Shown piece after piece: positions 36,137 to 45,267 of a DNA stretch of 55,642 nt; positions within the stretch are counted from its first letter, which is position 1; each line of letters begins with the position of its first letter. A program made the translations under genes and the position numbers. The DNA lies in assembly GCF_937123735.1 (NCBI RefSeq), contig NZ_CAKZKL010000016.1, positions 1 to 55,642 of the forward strand, in the 5' to 3' direction. This stretch comes from an uncultured Lentibacter sp. GTDB lineage: Bacteria; Pseudomonadota; Alphaproteobacteria; Rhodobacterales; Rhodobacteraceae. The notes under the pieces were generated by a model. It had not been told where the DNA came from. It ran no database searches and was given only the letters and a program-made list of their open reading frames with translations.

Positions 36137-36673
36137 ATGGCGCAAAAATCCACCATCTATAAAGTCGAGCTCGCCGTGTCTGATATGGATCGACACTACT
36201 ATGAAACCCATAAGCTGACTGTGGCCAAACATCCTTCAGAAACAGATGAACGGCTGATGGTGCGGCTGCTCGCTTTTGCGCTCAATGCCGCCGAGCGCCT
36301 GGAAATGACAAAAGGGCTCTCAACAGATGATGAGCCCGACATCTGGCAAAAAAGCCTGAGTGACGAGCTGGAGCTTTGGGTCACCTTGGGGCTTCCCAGC
36401 GAAAAGATTGTTCGTCAGTCTTGCGGTAAGGCGCAGGAGGTGAAAATCTACAGTTATGGTGGCAAAACAGCCGAGATTTGGTGGGAAAAGCTGAAAAACA
36501 CCACGACACGCTTTGACAACCTCCATGTTGTAAATTTTTCTGAGCAAACCACCCACGATCTTGGTCAGCTCGCCAATCGCTCCATGCAGCTGCAAGTCAA
36601 CATTCAAGACGGCGACGTGATGATCAGCGCAGACGACGCCATTGTTTATGTATCCCCGGAGACTTGGAAATAG
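36137..36673 (+). CDS. yaeQ: YaeQ family protein
   Basis: 178 aa, close to the usual YaeQ length. It begins QKSTIYKVELAVSDMDRHYYETH and contains HPSETDERLMVRLLAFALNAAERLEMTKG, both strong YaeQ signatures. The fold is related to PD-(D/E)XK nucleases: the stretch EPDIWQKSLSDELELWVTLGLPS and the KIYSYGG region match the core. Overexpression of YaeQ in E. coli has been linked to suppressing a missing RfaH; the biochemical activity is not established. It is divergent from the GntR operon and is not obviously part of the following hyu operon. Confidence 0.92.
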   Translation: MAQKSTIYKVELAVSDMDRHYYETHKLTVAKHPSETDERLMVRLLAFALNAAERLEMTKGLSTDDEPDIWQKSLSDELELWVTLGLPSEKIVRQSCGKAQEVKIYSYGGKTAEIWWEKLKNTTTRFDNLHVVNFSEQTTHDLGQLANRSMQLQVNIQDGDVMISADDAIVYVSPETWK

Positions 36674-36849
36674 CCACGCTAGGGCACACGGTTGCAGCAG
36701 GTTTACTGGCCACATCAGAACCCGCAACCTGCTCCCACCGGTTGCTGCTATCAAAAAATTCGATACGCCCATGAAAACTATTCGTTTCCACGCTCAAAAC
36801 CCATCTCCTAACGTCTTTCTCAACGCCCTTTTCAGCAGAGAGAAAAAGA

Positions 36850-38937
36850 GTGACAGGAAAAACAGCGCAAACCCGCTTGGCGGCTGATATTGGCGGGACA
36901 TTTACCGACATCGTGCTGGATACGCCCCACGGGCTCTTCACTGCCAAGGTTCCCACCAACACCGGCCAGCCCGAATTGGGGGTTCTCGCAGGCGTTGAGG
37001 TTGTCTTGCAGGACGCCGCGATCAAGCCTGAGGATATTGATATATTCGTCCATGGCACGACCCTCGCCACAAACGCGTTGATCGAGCGCAAGGGCGTGAA
37101 AACAGCCCTGATAACGACGGAAGGTTTCCGCGACAGCTTGGAAATCGCCTATGAAAGCCGATACGACCAGTTTGATCTGATGATCGAAAAACCCGCGCAG
37201 CTCATACCGCGCAACCTGCGCTTCACTGTCAAGGAGCGTGTGAATGTGCGGGGCGAAACCTTGATCGAACTGGATGAAGCAGCGCTTTCACCCCTCTATG
37301 AAAAGCTTGAAGCAGAGGGTGTTTGCGCAATCGCCGTGGGTTTTTTGCATTCCTATGCGAACCCAGCCCACGAACGACGCGTCCGCGACATCCTGCGCGC
37401 GCTCGGCTGCAAGGCGGAAATTACACTTTCAAGCGATGTTTGCCCAGAGGTCCGCGAATACGAGCGCCTTATGACCACCGCCTGTAATGCCTATGTCCAG
37501 CCCATTATGGCCCGATACTTACGGGCTCTGGCCGGAGCCTTCCAGAACAGGGGGTTTGGGTGCCCGATATTTCTGATGACCTCCGGTGGCGGTATGACGA
37601 CACTGGAAAGCGCTATCAAATATCCAATCCGGCTGGTTGAATCCGGCCCCAGCGGCGGCGCAATCTTGGCGGCGCGTATTGCCCAGCAACTGAACGAACC
37701 AAAGGTCTTGTCCTTCGATATGGGCGGCACAACGGCAAAGATATCATTGATAGAAGATTACAGCCCCAAAACCGCCCGAAACTTTGAAATTGCCCGCTCC
37801 GCTCGCTTCCAAAAAGGCAGCGGGATGCCGGTGCGTATTCCTGTGATCGAAATGATCGAAATTGGCGCAGGCGGCGGCTCTATCGCCCATGTTGATCAAG
37901 TAGGGCGCCTAAACATCGGGCCAGAAAGTGCCGGCGCGATGCCCGGCGCTGCCTGCTACAGCAAAGGCGGCACAAAGCCTACCGTTACAGATGCCAACCT
38001 GCTGCTCGGGCGTATCGACCCTGACGCCTTTGCCGAGGGCAAAATGCCACTCGATGTCACGGCCGCCCAAGAAGCTGTCGCGCAAGACATCGGTGCCACT
38101 CTGAACGTCTCTACCGCAGACGCCGCCTTTGGAATTACCGAAATGGTCGAGGAAAACATGGCCAATGCCGCGCGCATTCATAGTGTTGAGCATGGCGTTG
38201 ACCTGTCAAAATTCAGCTTGATTGCCTTTGGCGGAGGTGGCCCGCTTCATGCGATCCGGCTGGCTGAAAAACTGGGCATAAAACGCGTCATCGTGCCCGC
38301 AAACTCAAGCGTTGGCTCGGCATTGGGCTTCTTGAGCGCACCAATTTCTTACGAAATGGTGCAAAGCCACTATACAACGCTGGTTGATTTCAACCTCACC
38401 GCCGTCAATGCCGTGATCGACAGCATTTCACAGCAGGCCCATACCATTGTTCAAGCGGGGGCACAGGACGCGAAGCTGCATGAAACGCGCACGGCATACA
38501 TGCGCTATATCGGGCAGGGCCATGAGATCCAGGTGCCCATCCCCGCGCGCGCGCTCACATCTTCCGACATCACCGCACTCAAAGAAACTTATGACAGCTG
38601 CTACCGCCAGCTTTATGGCCGCACAATTCCTGAGCGAGATATAGAAATTTTGTCATGGTCGGTCGTTGTCTCAACCGTTGTTGAACCCCCGACAAGCAGC
38701 GCAAAGGCTACGAGCACATCTTCCGCTGTATCCTCAGGAGAACGGGCCGTCTTTATACCGGAACACACGGCCTTCCTGCCAGTGCCACGGTATTGGCGGC
38801 CAGACCTGAACGCCGGCGATGTCCTCAAGGGGCCGTTGGTCGTGGAAGAACCGCAAACCACAACTTTTGTCACAGCCGGCTTTTGCGGACAGCTGGACGG
38901 GAACATGAATCTGATACTGGACAGGACCGCAACATGA
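36850..38937 (+). CDS. hyuA: Hydantoinase/oxoprolinase subunit A (HyuA)
   Basis: 695 aa, ATP-binding half of a hydantoinase/5-oxoprolinase-type enzyme that opens a cyclic amide using ATP. The actin-like motif RLAADIGGTFTDIVLDT lies at the N-terminus, VHGTTLATNALIERKG follows, and SFDMGGTTAKISLIED marks the second nucleotide-binding lobe. FGGGGPLHAIRLAEKLGI is another family signature. I take GTG at 36850 as the start: translation goes straight into the fold, although the GAGAGAAAAAGA before it is only a fair ribosome-binding site. Its stop overlaps hyuB (ATGA). Confidence 0.93.
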   Translation: MTGKTAQTRLAADIGGTFTDIVLDTPHGLFTAKVPTNTGQPELGVLAGVEVVLQDAAIKPEDIDIFVHGTTLATNALIERKGVKTALITTEGFRDSLEIAYESRYDQFDLMIEKPAQLIPRNLRFTVKERVNVRGETLIELDEAALSPLYEKLEAEGVCAIAVGFLHSYANPAHERRVRDILRALGCKAEITLSSDVCPEVREYERLMTTACNAYVQPIMARYLRALAGAFQNRGFGCPIFLMTSGGGMTTLESAIKYPIRLVESGPSGGAILAARIAQQLNEPKVLSFDMGGTTAKISLIEDYSPKTARNFEIARSARFQKGSGMPVRIPVIEMIEIGAGGGSIAHVDQVGRLNIGPESAGAMPGAACYSKGGTKPTVTDANLLLGRIDPDAFAEGKMPLDVTAAQEAVAQDIGATLNVSTADAAFGITEMVEENMANAARIHSVEHGVDLSKFSLIAFGGGGPLHAIRLAEKLGIKRVIVPANSSVGSALGFLSAPISYEMVQSHYTTLVDFNLTAVNAVIDSISQQAHTIVQAGAQDAKLHETRTAYMRYIGQGHEIQVPIPARALTSSDITALKETYDSCYRQLYGRTIPERDIEILSWSVVVSTVVEPPTSSAKATSTSSAVSSGERAVFIPEHTAFLPVPRYWRPDLNAGDVLKGPLVVEEPQTTTFVTAGFCGQLDGNMNLILDRTAT

Positions 38938-40628
38938 CCCAGCAGACCCTCAGCGTTATAGAGCTGCAAATCCTCTGGAACAGACTAATAGCCATCGTGG
39001 AAGAGCAGGCGCAAACACTTATGCGCACGGCCTTCAACCCGATTGTGCGCGAGTCCGGAGATCTATCGGCTGGCCTGTTTGATCTGAAGGGCCGCATGAT
39101 TGCCCAAGCGGTCACAGGCACCCCGGGCCATGTGAATACCATGGCAAATTCCGTGCGTTTCTTTCTCGAGAAATACCCGCTTGAAGACATGCACCCCGAA
39201 GACATCTACCTCACAAACGACCCCTGGAAAGCCGCCGGTCACCTCAACGATTTCATGTTGGTGCGCCCCTGCTTTCATCAGGGCGTGCTGGTCGGGTTCA
39301 CCTCATGCACCAGCCACCTTGCCGACCTGGGCGGCCTGGGGTTTGGCCCTGATGGATCGGATGTTCTGGACGAGGGCTTGTTTGTACCCATCTTTAAGTT
39401 GGTAGATGCCGGCCGTCTGGACGAAACCTTCATGACAATCCTCAAGAGCAACAGCCGTGTTCCTGTTGAAGTCGAAGGCGACACCTACGCGCTGATTGCC
39501 TGCGTTGAGCGCGGCAGCACCCGCCTCTCTGAATGTATGGCCGACATAGCGCTCACCGAGCTCGACCAAATCGCTGACTATATTATCAACACATCCCGCG
39601 AACGGACACGCGACTTGATCAATGCCCTACCCAAAGGCACATATCACTACGACATGCGTGTTGACGGCTATGACACCCCACTCGACCTTATGGCCACAAT
39701 GACCATCGCCGAAGGTGAGGTGGTGGTTGATTTTTCAGGCTCGTCAGGCCGCTCTGCCAAAGGAATCAATTGCCCGCTGAACTATGCCAGCGCTTACGCT
39801 TGCTTTGCCCTGAAATGTGCCCTGGCTCCCGATATTCCAAACAATGAAGGTGCCCTCGCCCCCTTGGTGATCAAGGCCCCCGAAAACAGCATCGTAAACG
39901 CCCAATACCCGGCTCCCGTGGCCATGCGGCATGTGGTGGGTCAACTGCTTCCCGATGTGATTTTCGGATGCCTTCACCAAGCAGTCCCCGGCCTTGTTCC
40001 TGCGGAAGGGACGTGCTGTCTTTGGGATCTGCCCATGCGCGGGGGATACGCGGCACAGGACGACCCCAGCAAAACCAAATTCGCAACCGAACTGGTTCAC
40101 AACGGCGGCACGGGCGCGCGGCCGGGCAAGGATGGCTTATCGGCAACCGCCTTCCCCAGCGGTGTCATGGGCTCGCTCGTGGAGATAACAGAGAGTGTTT
40201 CGCCCCTGATCATCTGGCGGCGTGAGTATCGCCAAGATTCCGCAGGCGCCGGTGCGTTCCGGGGAGGCTTGGGCCAAGTCTTGGAAATCTCGAGCAGCGA
40301 GAATGCCCCGATCTCTCTTTTCGCAGCGCTCGACAGGGTGAACCACGCCCCGCGCGGCCGTGCGGGCGGCAAAAACGGCAAAGCCGGTGCGCTCATACTC
40401 AGCAATGGCACTGAGTTACGCCCCAAAGGCGAGCAAGTTATCCCGGCGGGTGAACGCCTCACTGTGCTGACACCGGGTGGCGCAGGCTATGGAGACCCTG
40501 CCACCCGAGACCCTGGAAAAATAGCCCAAGACCTCGACTTCGGCCTCATTAGCCCAGAGGCTGCGGCAGCAGATTACGGCGCAACCGTTGGGGCAACCCA
40601 CCCAAAGAACGAGGATCAAACGAGATGA
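38934..40628 (+). CDS. hyuB: Hydantoinase/oxoprolinase subunit B (HyuB)
   Basis: 564 aa partner of HyuA. The start LSVIELQILWNRLIAIVEEQAQTLMRTAFNPIVRESGDLSAGLFD is a typical HyuB N-terminus, and VTGTPGHVNTMANSVRFFLEKYP plus the LTNDPWKAAGHLNDFMLVRP region, which includes a metal-binding site in related acetone carboxylases, follow. The C-terminal end has GGLGQVLEIS and GGAGYGDPATRDP. ATG at 38934 overlaps hyuA and the stop overlaps the PLP-enzyme gene, so the subunits are made together. Confidence 0.93.
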   Translation: MTQQTLSVIELQILWNRLIAIVEEQAQTLMRTAFNPIVRESGDLSAGLFDLKGRMIAQAVTGTPGHVNTMANSVRFFLEKYPLEDMHPEDIYLTNDPWKAAGHLNDFMLVRPCFHQGVLVGFTSCTSHLADLGGLGFGPDGSDVLDEGLFVPIFKLVDAGRLDETFMTILKSNSRVPVEVEGDTYALIACVERGSTRLSECMADIALTELDQIADYIINTSRERTRDLINALPKGTYHYDMRVDGYDTPLDLMATMTIAEGEVVVDFSGSSGRSAKGINCPLNYASAYACFALKCALAPDIPNNEGALAPLVIKAPENSIVNAQYPAPVAMRHVVGQLLPDVIFGCLHQAVPGLVPAEGTCCLWDLPMRGGYAAQDDPSKTKFATELVHNGGTGARPGKDGLSATAFPSGVMGSLVEITESVSPLIIWRREYRQDSAGAGAFRGGLGQVLEISSSENAPISLFAALDRVNHAPRGRAGGKNGKAGALILSNGTELRPKGEQVIPAGERLTVLTPGGAGYGDPATRDPGKIAQDLDFGLISPEAAAADYGATVGATHPKNEDQTR

Positions 40629-41800
40629 CAAAACGCGCGCCCGAAACGCTCGCGGCAACGGCCCTTGGCTGGATTGACTCACAAACCGATGCCATGGCTG
40701 CGCCTTTGCGCCCCTCGACGTCATTCCTGCGCGACCCGACCGATCTGGGCCGCACCGGGCGCATGTTTACACGCGATGACAACCCCACATTCGCGCAACC
40801 AGAAGCGCTGATCAATGCTTTGGAAGGCGGCGCTGGCTGTCTGCTCTTTGGTTCGGGGATGGCGGCAATCATCTCTGTTTTTCAGAGGCTTTCCCCCGGA
40901 GACCATGTGGTCCTGCCCAAGCTTCTCTATTCGGGGTTACGCGACTGGATAAACATCCACGGCCTGCGCTGGGGCCTCACAGCAACCTATGTTGACACCT
41001 GCACCCCCACCTGCCTGCAAGCCGCGATCATCCCGGGGAAAACAAAGCTGATCTGGCTGGAAACTCCAAGCAATCCAACATGGTCAATCACCGACATTGC
41101 AGCCGCCTGCGCCTGCGCACATGCGGCTGGTGCGCTCGTTGCGATAGACAACACCGTGGCCACGCCCATCTTGACGCGCCCAATCGAACATGGGGCAGAT
41201 ATTGTCCTGCACTCTTGCTCCAAATACCTGAATGGACATGGCGATCTGATAGGCGGCGCAGTTGTGGTGGCAAAGGGGCATGACGCCCTGCTGAGTGATT
41301 TGCAAAAAATCCGGAATGAATACGGCGCGGTCTTGGGCAGCTTTGAAGCCTGGTTGCTGCTGCGCGGGATGCGCACTCTTGCCTTGCGTGTCAAAGCTGC
41401 TTCCGAAACGGCGCTGAAAGTCGCGCGCGCCTTGGAGAACACCCCCCTCGTGCAAGAGGTGCTCTACCCCGGGTTGGAGAGCCACCCTGATCACCCCATC
41501 GCCGCTCGTCAGATGCACGGCGGCTTTGGCGGTATGCTCTCTTTTCGCGTCAAGGGTGGTGAGGTTGCGGCCAAAGAAGTTGCCAGCAAGGTTCAGGTCT
41601 TCCGGCAAGCCATCTCCTTTGGCAGCACAGAATCTGTCATCGAGCACCGTGCTGGAATGGAAAAACCCGACTCTCCGACGCCCAGAGATATGTTGCGCGT
41701 CTCCATCGGATTGGAGCACAGCGATGATCTGATCGCAGATTTGCACCAGGCGCTGGCCGCCGTAGAGCAAGAATTGGCCCGGACCGACAAGAATGTCTGA
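40625..41800 (+). CDS. PLP-dependent Cys/Met-metabolism enzyme (cystathionine lyase family)
   Basis: 391 aa fold-type I enzyme of the Cys/Met metabolism family. The PLP Lys is in LHSCSKYLNGHGD (Lys200); other landmarks are LFGSGMAAIISVF, WLETPSNPTWSITDI and IDNTVATPILTRP. Relatives catalyse beta- or gamma-elimination of sulfur amino acids such as cystathionine and methionine, releasing imine intermediates. A RidA-like protein that would hydrolyse such imines is encoded two genes downstream. ATG at 40625 overlaps hyuB as ATGA. The specific substrate cannot be told from the sequence. Confidence 0.88.
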   Translation: MTKRAPETLAATALGWIDSQTDAMAAPLRPSTSFLRDPTDLGRTGRMFTRDDNPTFAQPEALINALEGGAGCLLFGSGMAAIISVFQRLSPGDHVVLPKLLYSGLRDWINIHGLRWGLTATYVDTCTPTCLQAAIIPGKTKLIWLETPSNPTWSITDIAAACACAHAAGALVAIDNTVATPILTRPIEHGADIVLHSCSKYLNGHGDLIGGAVVVAKGHDALLSDLQKIRNEYGAVLGSFEAWLLLRGMRTLALRVKAASETALKVARALENTPLVQEVLYPGLESHPDHPIAARQMHGGFGGMLSFRVKGGEVAAKEVASKVQVFRQAISFGSTESVIEHRAGMEKPDSPTPRDMLRVSIGLEHSDDLIADLHQALAAVEQELARTDKNV

Positions 41801-42557
41801 CACACTCAACTTTTCCCCCCGATCAAAGCGCATTGGCCTGATCGTTCCGTCTTCCAACACAAATCTTGAGCCGGATTGTCAGCTGCTCTGTCCCCCAGGC
41901 CTCACGCTACACTTCGCGCGCAGCGGTGGGTATGATGTAAAAGCCATCCCGGATTCCAGCGAAATGCGCAAATTCGTGCGCCAATCTCTGGAACAAAACT
42001 GTCGAGATCTCATGGATGCGCGCGTTGATCTGGTGGCCTATGGCTGCACCTCGGCGACCCTCTCCGATGGTCCTGCCTTTGATGCCGCCTTTTGCGCAAA
42101 TCTGTGCGAAATGACAGGACGCCCCGCCGTAACGACAGCTGGCGCGCTTGTGGAGGCCATCCACCAGATCGGCGCAAAAAAAGTGGCTTTCACATCGCCC
42201 TATGTCACAGCCCTCAGCCAAGAGTCTGTCAGTTTCCTCGCCGAGAGCGGCATACAAGTGGTGAATGAGCTTTGCTTTGAGCGCGCCTTGAGCAGCCTTC
42301 AGCAAAATGCGCTGACCCCGCAAGATGCCTATGACATGGCCCTGAAAGCAGACCACAAAGACGCAGAGGCCGTTGTTATCTCCTGCACGGATTACCGCGC
42401 CCTTGAGGCCGTGCCCGCGCTAGAAGCCCGACTGGGCAAACCGGTGATCACCAGCAATCAGGCGCTGATGTTTGCCTGCCTCAAACGCCTCAACCTTCTA
42501 GACGCCACCCTTTCCGCCGGGGGGCGCCTGTTTGCCAGCGCGGCACCCAAAGGATGA
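41793..42557 (+). CDS. Maleate isomerase / arylmalonate decarboxylase-like protein (Asp/Glu racemase superfamily)
   Basis: 254 aa. The start RIGLIVPSSNTNLEPD is typical of the maleate isomerase and arylmalonate decarboxylase group. Two active-site cysteines are in VAYGCTSATLSDG (Cys85) and VISCTDYRALEA (Cys198), spaced as in maleate isomerase. Hydantoin racemases belong to the same superfamily but lack this N-terminal motif, so cis-trans isomerisation, racemisation or decarboxylation of a dicarboxylic or amino acid are all possible. It overlaps the PLP gene by 8 nt and the RidA gene by 4 nt. Confidence 0.85.
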   Translation: MSDTLNFSPRSKRIGLIVPSSNTNLEPDCQLLCPPGLTLHFARSGGYDVKAIPDSSEMRKFVRQSLEQNCRDLMDARVDLVAYGCTSATLSDGPAFDAAFCANLCEMTGRPAVTTAGALVEAIHQIGAKKVAFTSPYVTALSQESVSFLAESGIQVVNELCFERALSSLQQNALTPQDAYDMALKADHKDAEAVVISCTDYRALEAVPALEARLGKPVITSNQALMFACLKRLNLLDATLSAGGRLFASAAPKG

Positions 42558-43012
42558 GCCCCTCCGAGCGCATGGAAGCTCTGGGCCTGTTCTTGCCCCC
42601 CACGCCTACCCCTGCGGCGCATTATGTGCCGTGGGTCACAACCCAAAAAACAGTCTATGCAGCCGGCCAAACCCCAAAAGAAGGCACGGTTCTCAAATAT
42701 GCTGGACAGCTGGGCACTGAGCTCACGGCAGATCAGGGATACGCCGCCGCGCGCCTGTGTGCACTGCGTTTGCTCAGTGTCCTGAAAGCTGCTGCCGGTG
42801 ATCTTGAAAACATCGAGCGCATTTTGAAAGTAACCGTCTTTGTCAATGCCGCCGCAGACTTCTCGGAGCATTCACGCGTTGCTGACGGCGCATCAGAGGT
42901 GTTCAACGGCGTGCTGGGTGCGGCCGGGAGCCATGCACGCTCCACGGTTGGTGCCCCTGCCTTGCCGGGCAATGCCGCCGTCGAAATCGAATTGATTGCC
43001 CGGATCTCCTAA
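42554..43012 (+). CDS. RidA family protein (YjgF/L-PSP)
   Basis: 152 aa, longer RidA subfamily. The stretches TVYAAGQTP, CALRLLSVLKAAAGDLENIERILKVTVFVN and GSHARSTVGAPALPGNAAVEIELIARIS align with the trimeric RidA fold, including the Arg in the ARST segment and Glu in VEIE that sit in the active site. RidA proteins hydrolyse reactive enamines/imines such as 2-aminoacrylate to oxoacids and ammonia. In this operon it would detoxify or process the product of the PLP lyase. It overlaps the racemase-like gene by ATGA. Confidence 0.9.
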   Translation: MSPSERMEALGLFLPPTPTPAAHYVPWVTTQKTVYAAGQTPKEGTVLKYAGQLGTELTADQGYAAARLCALRLLSVLKAAAGDLENIERILKVTVFVNAAADFSEHSRVADGASEVFNGVLGAAGSHARSTVGAPALPGNAAVEIELIARIS

Positions 43013-43059
43013 ATAGCGGATGGTCGTTTCATCTGCTCATTGTTCGGTTGCAACCCCTC

Positions 43060-43941
43060 ATGAATATTGACGCCATCAACACGTTTTTGCTCTTGTCAGA
43101 GACTGGGAATTTCAGCCGTGTGGCTGAAAAATCCAACCTCACACAATCCACGGTCAGCGCACGCATCAGGGTGCTGGAAGAAACTCTCAATGTAAAACTG
43201 TTTGATCGCAGCTCTTCCGGGGTTGTGCTCACCGAGGCAGGACAGAAGTTTTACAAATACGCCGCCGCAATGCGCCAGAACTGGCAGCAGGGCCGGCAGG
43301 AAATGGCACGGTCTGCCAGCCCCAAGCAAACGATCGGCCTTGGGTTGCACATGACAATGTGGCGGCGCTTTATGCCGGCTTGGTTGCTCTGGATGGAAAG
43401 CAACCACCCCCGTTTTGGCCTTCATGTCGAGGCCGATTATTCCGAACGCCTCGTCGATTATATTTCGCAAGGTGTCCTTGATCTTGCCATCACTCACATG
43501 CCCACCGGTCTTCCTGGCCTTGTCGTTGAACCCTTCATGGAAGATGGGCTGGTAATGGTGTCGCGCCGCGCCATAGATTTTGCGGCCTGCAACCCAAAGA
43601 ACTACATCTTTATTGACTGGAGTTATGGCTATCGCGAAGAACATCAGGAAAAACTTCCCGAATTTGCAAGTGCAACCATCAATATTGGCTATGGCGCGAT
43701 GGCCTTGGATTACCTGCGTGCGAGTGACTGCTATGCCTATATGCCCCAGGCTTATGTCGCCGAGGACCTTGCGGTGGGGCGGCTACATGTTGTTCAAGAC
43801 GCTCCAGTTCTGAACCGCCCCTCCTATCTCGTCCATTCAAAGCATCCGAACCATCCGGAGGCGCTTGCAGCGGCGATTGCCGGGCTGCGGGCCTCACAAG
43901 CCAGTGTCACAAGTCATAAGCCCCGCGACACCGCCATGTGA
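43060..43941 (+). CDS. LysR-family transcriptional regulator
   Basis: 293 aa. Winged helix MNIDAINTFLLLSETGNFSRVAEKSNLTQSTVSARIRVLEE followed by a LysR effector domain. I start at ATG 43060; an in-frame TTG at 43048 would add 4 residues, and neither has a strong ribosome-binding site. It follows the RidA gene by 47 bp on the same strand and therefore may be co-transcribed with the hyu operon and regulate it. LysR genes are more often divergent from their target, so this arrangement is less typical. Confidence 0.87.
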   Translation: MNIDAINTFLLLSETGNFSRVAEKSNLTQSTVSARIRVLEETLNVKLFDRSSSGVVLTEAGQKFYKYAAAMRQNWQQGRQEMARSASPKQTIGLGLHMTMWRRFMPAWLLWMESNHPRFGLHVEADYSERLVDYISQGVLDLAITHMPTGLPGLVVEPFMEDGLVMVSRRAIDFAACNPKNYIFIDWSYGYREEHQEKLPEFASATINIGYGAMALDYLRASDCYAYMPQAYVAEDLAVGRLHVVQDAPVLNRPSYLVHSKHPNHPEALAAAIAGLRASQASVTSHKPRDTAM

Positions 43942-44124
43942 CCCCATATGCTGCTAGTTTTATGTGATCCAATCTTCCCCATAGAGCGGTATCACCCAAA
44001 ACAGCCATGCAACCTGCGTTGCGAAGGGCCGCCTGCGGAGGGAAAAAGATGCAGCAGACATCGCCAAACAAAACGGGGTGTTTTGCGCTCAAACTCCAGC
44101 TCATTTCAAAGACTGTGAACCCAC

Positions 44125-45267
44125 ATGCCTTTTGATCCGACAAGAGAAGCAGGCCTTGCCCGTCTGAACTGTTTTGTATCCAAAGCCGGGAAAGCCTATC
44201 AGGACGGCCGCAATTATGATGTCAGCCCAGAAGGCATTGGCGCCGTTTCGCAGCTCTCCCCCTGGCTGCGGCATCGGCTGATCAGCGAAACCGAAGTCCT
44301 ACGCGCGGTGCTGAACCACCATAGCAAGCGCGAAGCGGAGGTGTTCGTTCAGGAAGTTTTCTGGCGTGGTTACTTCAAAGGCTGGCTAGAACAACACCCC
44401 AGTGTCTGGAAGCATTACAAGGCCGCCGTCGCACAAACGACCGCCCACAACAGCAAAGCCTACCGCACCGCAGTTGCTGGGCAAACGGGCATTGAGTGCT
44501 TTGATCATTGGTGCGCCGCCCTCAAGAACGACGGCTATCTGCACAATCACGCACGCATGTGGTTCGCTTCCATTTGGATATTCACCCTGCGCCTGCCATG
44601 GGAGTTGGGGGCCGCCTTCTTTTTGAAACACCTGCAAGATGCAGACCCTGCGTCCAATACGCTGGGCTGGCGCTGGGTCGCTGGGTTACACACGAAGGGC
44701 AAAACCTATCTGGCCACAGCAGACAACATCGCCAAGTTCACGCAGGGCCGCTTCAACCCGGTCGGCGGGCTCGCGCAGGCGGCGCCACCTCTTGAGGAGT
44801 TGGAGTTGCACGCCACCGTGCCTTTCTCCGCGCCACAAGCCGAGCCCGAAAAACCCCACCTGTTGGTGATCACGGAAGAAGACTGCCTCGCCGGAGACAC
44901 GCTTTCCCCCAGTTGCCTTGGTATTTTGGGTATCCTGTCCCCAGAAGCCTCGCGCTTTGCACAGGGCGCGCTGCGCGATACGCTGGCCCGCCACGGCGGT
45001 CAGCTCTATCAAGGCCATAACTGGAGCGCAGCGATCGAGACGGCAGCGCAACAGGCCAAGACCAAGCACATTCTCACCGCCCATATACCTGTGGGCCCTG
45101 TGGCCGATGGCTTTGCGCATACAAGAAAAGCCCTAACGGCAAAAGGATATGAGATTTCTCACAAAATAAGAGCCTATGACAGCTTGCTCTGGCCCCATGC
45201 CACAAAAGGATTTTTCAAACTTAAAAAACAAATCCCAACCCTTCTTGAGGTTTTGGATCTTGGCTAA
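44125..45267 (+). CDS. Photolyase-family protein with swapped domain order
   Basis: 380 aa. Residues about 1-210 look like the FAD-binding catalytic domain of photolyases (AYQDGRNYD, LSPWLRHRLIS, EVFWRGYFKGW, YLHNHARMWFAS, NTLGWRWVAGLH). This normally forms the second half of the protein. The usual N-terminal alpha/beta domain is missing; instead residues about 240-375 (HLLVITEEDCLAGD ... LRDTLARHGGQLYQGHNWSAAIETAAQQAKTKHILTAHI ... LLWPHATKGFFK) resemble that alpha/beta domain moved to the C-terminus. It probably binds FAD; whether it repairs DNA or senses light is unknown. A TIGR03643-like gene and a conventional photolyase follow. Confidence 0.72.
   Translation: MPFDPTREAGLARLNCFVSKAGKAYQDGRNYDVSPEGIGAVSQLSPWLRHRLISETEVLRAVLNHHSKREAEVFVQEVFWRGYFKGWLEQHPSVWKHYKAAVAQTTAHNSKAYRTAVAGQTGIECFDHWCAALKNDGYLHNHARMWFASIWIFTLRLPWELGAAFFLKHLQDADPASNTLGWRWVAGLHTKGKTYLATADNIAKFTQGRFNPVGGLAQAAPPLEELELHATVPFSAPQAEPEKPHLLVITEEDCLAGDTLSPSCLGILGILSPEASRFAQGALRDTLARHGGQLYQGHNWSAAIETAAQQAKTKHILTAHIPVGPVADGFAHTRKALTAKGYEISHKIRAYDSLLWPHATKGFFKLKKQIPTLLEVLDLG

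Noticed and set aside
36696..36733. AGCAGGTT/AACCTGCT inverted repeat between yaeQ and hyuA as terminator or operator
   Set aside because: The loop is 22 nt, no T-run follows, and repeats of the same length are expected by chance; I could not support a role.
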